This document shows, one piece after another, positions 1 through 6,438 of a stretch of DNA of 7,690 nt (positions within the stretch are counted from its first letter, which is position 1; the number at the start of each line of letters is the position of its first letter). The position numbers were made by a program, and so were the translations under genes. This DNA is from Hyphomicrobiales bacterium (GTDB taxonomy: Bacteria > Pseudomonadota > Alphaproteobacteria > Rhizobiales > Aestuariivirgaceae). Under the pieces are notes generated by a model, which was not told where the DNA came from, did no database searches, and saw only the letters and a list, made by a program, of their open reading frames with translations. Where the stretch lies: assembly GCA_016710435.1 (NCBI GenBank), contig JADJVV010000028.1, positions 1-7,690 of the forward strand, in the 5' to 3' direction.

Positions 1-24
1 GCCGCATAAGCAGGAGAAGTGAAC

Positions 25-756
25 GTGGCAGAGCCTAACGAAGCTGGGACGTCTCCGAGTGCAGCGCCAGTCAGCGAAAATGCTGGGACGGGCGTGAGCG
101 CGGGGAACGGCAGCGAATCAGCGGCCAAGCCCATTGACGCGGGTTTGCAGGAAGCGTGGAGACTGAAAACGGAAGTCGAGCGGGTCAACAAGCTGGAGCA
201 GGAGAACCGCGAGCGCGCAGAGCGTATTTCGCGGCTTGAAGCCCAGCTTTACCAGACGCAGGCACCTGTCAACCCGATGGCGCAGACCATCGCTCAGTTG
301 CAGGAGGAGGCGTCTTGGAACCCGAGTGCGGCGGCCAGCCTTCAGGTTCTCACGATTGCAGCGGCCCAACAGGCCGAGAACGGCCTTCTGAACGAGGCTG
401 TGCGTAGCGACGTTCCGAAGAAGTACTGGGATGGCGCGATGCAGCTTGTCAGGCAGTCCGGCTACCGGATGAGCTTTGGGCAGGCGGCACAGTTGGCGCA
501 GGGGGTTGAGGCTCCGGTCCTGCACGAACAGTTGAGCGCGAAGGACGAGGAGATTCGCAGGCTCCGCGAAGCGTTGGATGGCAAGACCGTTGGAAGCAAC
601 GGTGCGGCTCGGCCGGTCAGTCTGGCTACCAGTCCCGCCCCTGTGGGCGATTCGGGACCGGTGGAGATGGACCCCGACGAGTACGCGGCCATCATGCGCC
701 GTGGGGGTGCGGATGCACTCGCCCTACGCGACAGAGGCGTGAAGTTCCGGCGTTGA
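25..756 (+). CDS. Putative capsid scaffolding / assembly protein
   Basis: About 243 residues, directly before the major capsid gene, the usual place for a phage scaffolding protein. I chose the GTG at 25 rather than the in-frame GTG at 19: the AGGAGA at 12-17 lies one base from the latter but seven from the former. The first 40 residues are low-complexity (Ala, Gly, Ser, Glu). A charged heptad-like stretch follows at about residues 44-78 (VERVNKLEQENRERAERI) and a second short one at about 168-188 (AKDEEIRRLREAL), both likely coiled coils. The C-terminus is basic (ends RGVKFRR), as expected if it docks on the inner shell of the capsid. Highly charged, helix-rich, no cysteine, no membrane segment. 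A TAA at 7-9 may end the gene upstream. The scaffold role is inferred from position and composition; I recognise no family signature. An internal or minor head protein is the alternative. Confidence 0.72.
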   Translation: MAEPNEAGTSPSAAPVSENAGTGVSAGNGSESAAKPIDAGLQEAWRLKTEVERVNKLEQENRERAERISRLEAQLYQTQAPVNPMAQTIAQLQEEASWNPSAAASLQVLTIAAAQQAENGLLNEAVRSDVPKKYWDGAMQLVRQSGYRMSFGQAAQLAQGVEAPVLHEQLSAKDEEIRRLREALDGKTVGSNGAARPVSLATSPAPVGDSGPVEMDPDEYAAIMRRGGADALALRDRGVKFRR

Positions 757-791
757 GCCGGGAACGCGCCTGACAAGGGGATTCTCAGAAC

Positions 792-1657
792 ATGGCGAAC
801 TTCGTCAACTCATTCAGCAACGCGGCGATTCTCAAGACCACCTACGACTCCGAGTTCGGGCTGGACCCGTCGGAGGAAGGCGTCATCACTCCGTTCGTGT
901 CGAAGCCTGTCGGCTCGACGGCCATCGGCAACGTCCTGACGCTCCGCAAGGTTGCCGCTCACTCGGCGTCCAAGTGGGCGACGGTCGGCAACGGCACCAC
1001 GGGCGGTCTGTCCACGGCGCTGACCGGCACGGGCAACACCGAAGCGGCTGTCACGACCACGCTGGCTTACGCCTACGTGATGTGTGAGATCGACGAGCCG
1101 GGTCTGACCCGTCTGGTGGACGAGCAACTTCCGCACCGCGCTTCGCAAGCAGATGGCGGCTGCGGTCAACGCCCAGATCGACCAGGGACATCTTCGCTCT
1201 GGCGTCGAGCCTGTCGCTGTCGGAGTCGAACGCGGACATCAGCGAGACGCAGTATCTGGCTGCCTACGGCAAGCTGGTGAAGGCTGCGAAGAACAAGGTC
1301 AAGGTGGGCCAGACGGACGTTCGCCTGTTCCTGCACCCTGACGAGATCAAGAACTTCATGGCGATGGGCGCTGCCCGCGAGTACCAGATTCGCGGCGCGG
1401 CTGGTTCGGCTGGAAACGGTCAGCTTGTGACCACCTACGGCATCAAGGTCGAGGAGTCCGGCAACATCGTCGCGCAGGGTGGCAACTACCACCAGCCGAT
1501 GATCCTCAAGGACGCCTTCGCCATCGGCTACAACCGCACGCCGTCTGCGCTGCCTGAGCAGCAGGACGGTATCGTCACCCGCCTCATCTTCCGTGCTGAG
1601 TACGGCGTCTGCGAGTGGTTCGACTCGTCTGGCGTGGACGTCATCACCACGGTGTAA
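792..1657 (+). CDS. Major capsid protein (HK97-fold type), broken by two frame changes
   Basis: ATG at 792 is preceded by AGGGG at 776-780. The protein reads in one frame to about 1127 (...LTRLVDEQ, residue 112). It continues from about 1129 in the next frame (FRTALRKQMAAAVNAQIDQ), then from 1187 in the third frame (DIFALASSLSLSESNAD...) to TAA at 1655-1657. Removing one base near 1128 and one G from the GGG at 1185-1187 gives a continuous product of about 287 residues, a usual length for a capsid subunit. Features that fit a phage major coat protein: an Asn/Phe N-terminus, a Gly/Thr-rich mid region, an amphipathic helix (RKQMAAAVNAQID) like the spine helix, then a typical later domain with FLHPDEIKNFMAMGAAREY, a Gly-rich turn, YGIKVEESGNI and a C-terminal strand region ending SGVDVITTV. 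The call rests on fold-like pattern and position after a scaffold-like gene. The breaks are probably sequence errors, since a phage cannot do without this gene. Confidence 0.78.
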
Positions 1658-1667
1658 GGCGGGACAC

Positions 1668-1703
1668 AGTGGTGGGGGGAGGCTCACGCCCTCCCCACCC
1701 ACT
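1668..1703 (+). terminator. GC-rich imperfect hairpin after the capsid gene
   Basis: In the 61-base gap between the capsid stop codon and the next start, GGGGAGG (1676-1682) can pair with CCTCCCC (1690-1696) around a short loop. TGG at 1671-1673 and AGT at 1668-1670 extend the pairing outwards to ACC and ACT with bulges. No T run follows (the next bases are ACACGAGAGG), so it is not a classic intrinsic terminator. It could be a partial terminator or an mRNA-stabilising structure that keeps capsid message in excess of the downstream genes. The pairing is seen; the role is inferred. Confidence 0.35.
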
Positions 1704-1718
1704 ACACGAGAGGTATCT

Positions 1719-2354
1719 GTGAGCTTCATCGAAGAAACTGGCATTCCGGTTTCCCCCATCAACCAGCGCCCCATCCCCATCGGCACGATTGCCGAAGCGG
1801 AGGAGATGAACCTGTCTCCGGCGGTGTTCTCGACGTGCGCGAGGCCGAATGCGGCGACTGGCGTGCTGGGCTGTGCGTGGTTCGACAAGTGCCGCGTGTC
1901 GGCCAAGGGCAAGGACGGCCCCAAGAACTACGGGTGCCACTACTTCAAGGGCAAGGCGCAGGGCGGTGCGCGCACGACGAACGTGTACGACTGCATGTGG
2001 ATTGCCAGCCACATCCACGACATCGAGCGCAACGGCGGTGCCTTGCGGGTTGTGGCAGAGGAAGGCGAGACGATTGAGCGTGTGACGGGCGTGTCCATCA
2101 ACAACGCGACGGGGCAGGTGGAGACGAACCCCTACGCGGTGGGGACGCACCGTGACGACATGCGGATCACCGAGGTGGTGAAGCCGTTTCCTCGGCCGAA
2201 GGACAACCCGGAACTGATTCAGGCGGTGTTGAGCGCGGAAGTGGTCGCCCAGGAAATGGAGCGTAGGTCTGATGAGTCACTCGCCGTCGCAACCGGGAAC
2301 TTCCATGCCATCGCTCCCGTCGATAAGCGTGAAGGGCGCAAGCCTCGTAAGTGA
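1719..2354 (+). CDS. Cysteine-rich phage protein of unknown function
   Basis: The frame is open further upstream, but GTG at 1719 has GAGAGG at 1708-1713, five bases away, and lies after the capsid stop and hairpin, so the product is taken as 211 residues. The first third is Pro/Ile-rich. A cluster of five cysteines spans residues 40-92: Cys40, Cys52 and Cys58 (GCAWFDKC), Cys73 with His74 (YGCHYF) and Cys92 (DCMW), with His98 and His100 (SHIHD) next. This looks like a structural zinc site or an iron-sulfur site, but I do not recognise the family. The later part is mixed alpha/beta, with Asp/Glu-rich stretches, and the tail is basic (DKREGRKPRK). Placement between the capsid and tail genes suggests a head-associated, assembly or decoration role; this is inference. 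The last 83 bases overlap the next gene in another frame. Confidence 0.75.
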   Translation: MSFIEETGIPVSPINQRPIPIGTIAEAEEMNLSPAVFSTCARPNAATGVLGCAWFDKCRVSAKGKDGPKNYGCHYFKGKAQGGARTTNVYDCMWIASHIHDIERNGGALRVVAEEGETIERVTGVSINNATGQVETNPYAVGTHRDDMRITEVVKPFPRPKDNPELIQAVLSAEVVAQEMERRSDESLAVATGNFHAIAPVDKREGRKPRK

Positions 2355-2712
2355 CTACCAGCGGCAGGTAGAGGCGGCTCCGCAGGCGGCTGACTTTGCG
2401 AAGGAAGCCAAGGCGACGGTCAGGACGAATCCTGACGGTTCTTGGGTCGCCACGGTGAAGGGTGATGCGAACATCAAGCGGGCCATCGAAATGCGTGATG
2501 GCTCGCGCAAGGTTGAGGTGGAACGCGGGCAGAAACTCGCGGCGAGCAGGCCGACGGAGAAGCTGGTGACGCAGGGGGGGCGCGAGGTTGCGTTCCCCGC
2601 CCACCTGTCGGAGCGGATTGCGAAGAAGCGGGGCTGGAAGCCGAAGATCAACTGGGGCAGGCCGACTGAGCGGTACGTGGTTCGGGACGGCGAACTGGTG
2701 AGGGTCCGATAA
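2272..2712 (+). CDS. Small basic phage protein, unknown function
   Basis: Up to 146 residues, rich in Lys and Arg, ending RYVVRDGELVRVR. Two starts are plausible: ATG at 2272 (GGAG at 2258-2261, ten bases upstream) and ATG at 2305 (CGGGAA at 2293-2298, closer spacing), the latter giving 135 residues. Either start overlaps the cysteine-rich gene, so the two are probably translationally coupled. Visible parts: a Ser/Pro-rich N-terminus, a helix at about residues 28-46 (SDYQRQVEAAPQAADFAKEA), a strand-turn-strand motif (NPDGSWVATVKGD), and a basic segment HLSERIAKKRGWKPK that could bind nucleic acid or another virion protein. No recognised family. The neighbours point to a head or neck component, but nothing in the protein itself proves this. 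The frame is clean, with codon use like the rest of the module. Confidence 0.7.
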   Translation: MSHSPSQPGTSMPSLPSISVKGASLVSDYQRQVEAAPQAADFAKEAKATVRTNPDGSWVATVKGDANIKRAIEMRDGSRKVEVERGQKLAASRPTEKLVTQGGREVAFPAHLSERIAKKRGWKPKINWGRPTERYVVRDGELVRVR

Positions 2713-2982
2713 GTGGCACAGCCGACTGCTGCTGACGTGATTGCGCTGGCCCGAGTGTGGGCGCAGGACACGGCGACGACTGCCCCTGCGGTGAGTGACG
2801 CCGAGGCGGTTTCGTTGCTCGCGGACGTGTTGCTGCGCTTTGAGGGCGACAACGCGATCAAGACGCAGCTTCTGGCGGCTTCCACCAGCGGCCTGACGTT
2901 CGCGGCTGGGGACACGGTCAAGACGACCTCGGTGGACGTGGGGGAGTTGGTGGCCGCCCACCCGTCCGACACGACGCCGTAA
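2713..2982 (+). CDS. Small acidic protein, possible head/neck component
   Basis: 89 residues starting at GTG 2713, immediately after the TAA (2710-2712) of the preceding gene. AGGG at 2701-2704 lies eight bases upstream, so coupled translation is likely. The first half is predicted helical (PTAADVIALARVWAQD, then DAEAVSLLADVLLRFEGDNAIKTQLL). The second half has turn- and strand-like features (GLTFAAGDTVKTTSVDVGEL). It is Ala/Asp/Thr-rich, acidic, without cysteine or a membrane segment. I do not recognise it. Small proteins at this position between capsid and tail genes are often head-completion or neck proteins, but that is position only. Confidence 0.65.
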   Translation: MAQPTAADVIALARVWAQDTATTAPAVSDAEAVSLLADVLLRFEGDNAIKTQLLAASTSGLTFAAGDTVKTTSVDVGELVAAHPSDTTP

Positions 2983-3026
2983 ACACGCTCCAGACGCCCG
3001 CCCTTGCCCTGTGGACGGTCCGCGAG

Positions 3027-3430
3027 ATGCTGGACCGCTACGAGGACACGGGCGGCGGGACGAGCGCCACACGGGCCTCTGAGTTCGAGGCGTGGGCGTG
3101 GGAGAAGGTGCCGAGGGGACGGAGTCGGAGAAGGCGCGGGTGTACGTGTACCCGCCCTTGAACCGGACGCGCAGCCTGACGGTTCGGAACGCGGCTTACA
3201 ACCTTGTGACGGCGACTTCTACGACGGTGGACCTGAACCCGCGCGACCTGCGGCTGGTGGCTCGGTTCCTTGCGTGGGAGATGGCGCGGCTGCACACGCG
3301 GGACGAGGGGTTCCTGAACCAGATTCTCGCGCCGATCCCGAAGAAGATTCTGGAGGCGCAGTTTGAGTCGGCCCGCAAGGGGGGGTTCAACGTGAACTCG
3401 GTCCAGCAGACGGGCTACCTGAATGGCTGA
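3027..3430 (+). CDS. Short protein in head-tail adaptor position, with one frame change
   Basis: The protein is read in two frames. ATG at 3027 opens MLDRYEDTGGGTSATRASEF and continues EAWAWEKVPRG to about 3116. The frame then shifts so that TESEKARVYVYPPLNRTRSL follows and runs to TGA at 3428-3430. Adding one base at the GGGG (3115-3118) joins them into about 134 residues. The start is uncertain: the first frame is open back past 2982 and reads sensibly (PALALWTVREMLDRYED), but I see no good ribosome site or start codon there. The C-terminal half is largely helical (PRDLRLVARFLAWEMARLHT, then NQILAPIPKKILEAQF). Its place before a large tail protein is where podoviruses keep the tail-tube/adaptor protein (T7 gp11 kind), so an adaptor role is inferred weakly. 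The last eight bases overlap the next gene. Confidence 0.55.
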
Positions 3431-6402
3431 GGTCCTGACCTTCGGCCCGTTCACGCGGTCTGTGTCGTCCGTGGAGGCGCACCTTGCCCCTGCGGAGTGC
3501 ATCGCTGCGGGGTCGCAGAACTACCTCGTGGACCCTGTGGCGGGCGGGGCGTTCAAGCGGTCGGGTGTGACGAACGCGACGGGCGACACGATCAACGGGA
3601 CGACTGGCAGGTGCCTGAACGGCATCCTGGAGTCGGCTCCCGAGTACGTTCCGTGCCGTCTGCGGTCTTTCAAGTCGGACGCCTTGGCGGATGGTGCATC
3701 GGGCGGGTACCCAACGCCATCGGTGCTATACCGGCGCGAGGCGTCCGCAACTACGTGGCCTGCGGTGGACGACGGCGTGTTTGGTACGGACTACGTTCGG
3801 CGCGCGAGCGCGAACTACGTGCTGCTGTCGGAGTTTGGGAGCAACTGCTATCCGACGGGTGGCGGGCTGTTCCTTGGTGGGGCTACCGCCCCGAAGTACA
3901 AGGTTGCGCCGTTCTGGTATGAGAGCGGAGATGGCGGCTACTCGCGAGGTGCGACGGAGTTCACGCGCCGATTCGTGGCGAGCGGTTCGTGGGACACGAT
4001 GGACGCTGGGCGGTGGCGCTACTACCCCAACCTGCGCGGAACACCGCTGCGGTGGGATGGCGGGTGCAACGACAGCAGTTCCAGCATCAGCAACGACATT
4101 CGCGTGATCCCGACGGGGCCGATGCCTCCGGCGTGGATGCCGACCGTGACGGCGGGGTCCAGCACTGGCACGCGGACGTCGGCCTATCCGTGGACGGCTG
4201 GCGATGCCTTCTACTACTCGCTGATCTACCAGTTTGAGGACGGCAGCTATAGTGCCCCGGTGATCCCACGCGTCCCGAATGGGACGCTTGCTGGCGGGTA
4301 CGGCTGGTTCGTGCTGGGGACGCCGGGGGCGACGACCTACTACCAGACCATCGAGTGGTCGAACATCCCCATCGGGCCTGCGGGAACGGTGGCGCGCGTG
4401 CTGCTGCGGTCGCGCAAGATGGCGATGACGGCCGCTACCAGCCTCGTGACGGTGGACATCTCGGACCTGCGCGTGTGCGGCGTCTTGAAGAACAACACGC
4501 AGAAAACGTTCAGAGACTCGCTGGCGGACGACGACGGCCTGCTGCTGAACGAGGACGTGGTGCGGTTCGACACCATCGTGCCTCCGCGCGCCCGCTACAT
4601 CGGCACGGGAGACAACCGCTGCATCGTGGGCTACACGCTGCCGAACCAGCTTGCCATCCAGTTGGCCGCGGCGGGTCGGCGCGGACTACGGCAGAACATG
4701 GATGACGACAGCGCGACATGCCTGGCGCGACCTCTGCCATCTACCGCATCACGGCGACTGGTTTGGAGCTGTCTCTGGCAAACGGCGGGACGGTTGCCGC
4801 TGCCCTGACGGTGGACTGGGCGACCTATCCTACGTTGCAGGATGTGGTGGACAAGATCAACAGCACGACGGTGATAGCGACTGTGTACGGCCAGTGGCGG
4901 GCACAGTTGGCTCCCGGCGTGGACCCGTCCGCCAAGAGCGAGAACCTCGCCCGCACGACTATCACGAGCGTGAGCAGCACGAGCGCGGCATCTAACGACG
5001 CTCATCGTGGACGACGCGACGTACGACGCGGTCCCCATCGGGGCTACATCTACGACTCCAAAGCCAAAGTGAACGGCCTGTACGTCACGGCCAAGCTCGG
5101 CGGGGTGTCGGGGTCCAAGACGCTCCAGTTGAGCGCGGCGGGTAGCGGGGCAGGTTGCGATGCGGCGCTGGTGTTCTACGCGGATTGCGGTGACACGGCG
5201 TGCTCGACTGCGGTTGCGTCCAGCAAGGGCTGGATTCGCGCCTTTGCTTCCAGCCTGCCTGCCTACGTGTATTTCAAGCGCAGCGCGCTGGTGGGCTACG
5301 ACAAGCCTGCCAAGGACCGCCTGTACTTCACGTCCAGCAGTCCGGGCGCGGCGAGCACGGGCGTCTCGCTGGCGGCGAACCTGTGGGTGGCGAGCAACCG
5401 CCGCGACGGCGTGAACAACCCGGGCCAGGTGATGGGGATTGTGGACATTCAGGGTGCGGCGGTGATTGCGTACCGCAAGCGCATCGCCCTGTTCATCAAC
5501 GAGCGTGGCAGCAACACGGCAGAGGACTTCGACTGCCGCGTGCAGACGATCAACGACTCGCGCGGGTGCATCTCCCCGTGGAGCGTGGTGAGCGTGAACG
5601 GCTGCGCGGTGTACGCGACGAACGTGGGTCTGGTGGCGACGGACAAGAGCAAGCGGGAGATCGGGCTGACGGCAGACCTCTACCAGCCGATTCGCGGCAA
5701 GGGGAACATGAGTTACGAGTTCCCGAAGTGCGTAGCGGCTGCTGCGTCGGACTCGCCGGACTGCTGGATGGCGGGGGCGTCGTGGGGGAACCGGCTGGTG
5801 TACTCGTACCGGTACTCGGCGAGTATCTACGGGTTCAGCGTGTACGACTTCTCTCGTGGGACGGACGCCTTGGGGCTGGAGTCGTTGGCGAACCCCGACT
5901 CTCGGCAGCCCTACGGGTGGTCGAGCCTGTGCAGGCTCCAGAACGGCGTGACGGCGATGGGGCCGAGGGCGATTGGGGCGGTGAGCGCGAGCGACGGCCT
6001 GCGGCTCTACGGGGCGATGAACGACAACAACGGGACGGCGGACGGCCGCGTGGACCAGATGTTCACCGGGGCCGACGGACAACGGCTTCGCGATCTCGGC
6101 CTCGCTGTTGAGCAAGGTGGTGGTGGAGGCAGAACACGCGCCTCTCCGCGCAGAACATGACGGTGCTGAGCAAGACCGTGAACGCTCGACGGCGGTGACG
6201 GTGACGCGCGGGCGAGCGGCAGCACCCCGAGCTACACGCTGGAACGCGAGCGGGTTTGGACTACATGCGGAAGAGATCGAGTTGACGCAGGCGGCGCAGT
6301 CCTGCGGAGATGTGCTCGCTCCAGGTGAGCGACAACGATGTGACCGTCGGCGGCCTTCTGTGGCGCATTGACGTGGACGTGGAAGTTCTACCGACGGTTT
6401 GA
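3423..6402 (+). CDS. Large beta-rich tail structural protein (nozzle/tail-tube B-like), multiply frameshifted
   Basis: One gene of about 990 codons, from ATG 3423 to TGA 6400-6402, now split. It reads from 3423 to about 4670, from about 4706 to 4993, from 4995 to 5042 in another frame (TLIVDDATYDAVPIG), and from 5042 to about 6076. After that come six short pieces (NGFAISASLLSKV; QNTRLSAQNMTVLSKTVNA; STAVTVTRG; ASGSTPSYTLERERV; HAEEIELTQAAQSC; LQVSDNDVTVGGLLWRIDVD) ending VEVLPTV. Residues 32-48 (QNYLVDPVAGGAFKRSG) resemble the opening of T7 gp12-type tail proteins, where an Asn/Pro stretch precedes a basic KR(P/S)G turn. Around residues 262-335 an Ig/FN3-like module is suggested by YYSLIYQFEDGSYSAP and then IPIGPAGTVARVLLRSRKM. 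Most of the rest is Gly/Ser/Tyr-rich strand sequence, possibly a propeller. No signal peptide. There is no clear ribosome site, so translation is probably coupled to the preceding stop. The tail role is fairly likely; the nozzle assignment is inference. Confidence 0.68.
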
Positions 6403-6416
6403 AGCAGTCGCGACAT

Positions 6417-6426
6417 GGGGGGGGGG
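6417..6426 (+). repeat. Ten-base G homopolymer upstream of the virion protein gene
   Basis: Ten consecutive G sit just upstream of the likely ribosome site (AGGAAGG, 6428-6434) in the 36-base gap between the tail gene and the SPGEY protein. A run this long is prone to slippage in replication and to miscounting in sequencing. It lies outside any supported coding region, so its length would not change a protein. Confidence 0.85.
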
Positions 6427-6438
6427 TAGGAAGGCTCT

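Noticed and set aside
1120..1192. Programmed ribosomal frameshift in the capsid gene
   Set aside because: There are two separate shifts in the same direction and no typical slippery heptamer followed by a structure. Similar breaks occur in two other genes, so a shared technical cause is more likely.
1166..1924. A 252-codon - strand open frame over the end of the capsid gene
   Set aside because: It runs through the capsid stop, the hairpin and the next start. Composition is shadow-like.
2167..3072. A 301-codon - strand open frame across several small genes
   Set aside because: Arg/Pro-rich shadow translation that crosses four + strand genes with good starts and ribosome sites. No signal of its own.
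5200..6111. A 303-codon + strand open frame within the tail gene
   Set aside because: The overlapping frame gives Gly/Arg/Gln-rich sequence without structure, while the frame from 5042 reads as a normal strand-rich virion protein over the same bases.
4631..6115. A 494-codon open frame on the - strand opposite the tail gene
   Set aside because: The translation is dominated by Arg, His, Val, Ala and Pro with no recognisable motif, and it mirrors codon positions of the + strand tail gene. In GC-rich DNA such antisense frames stay open by chance.
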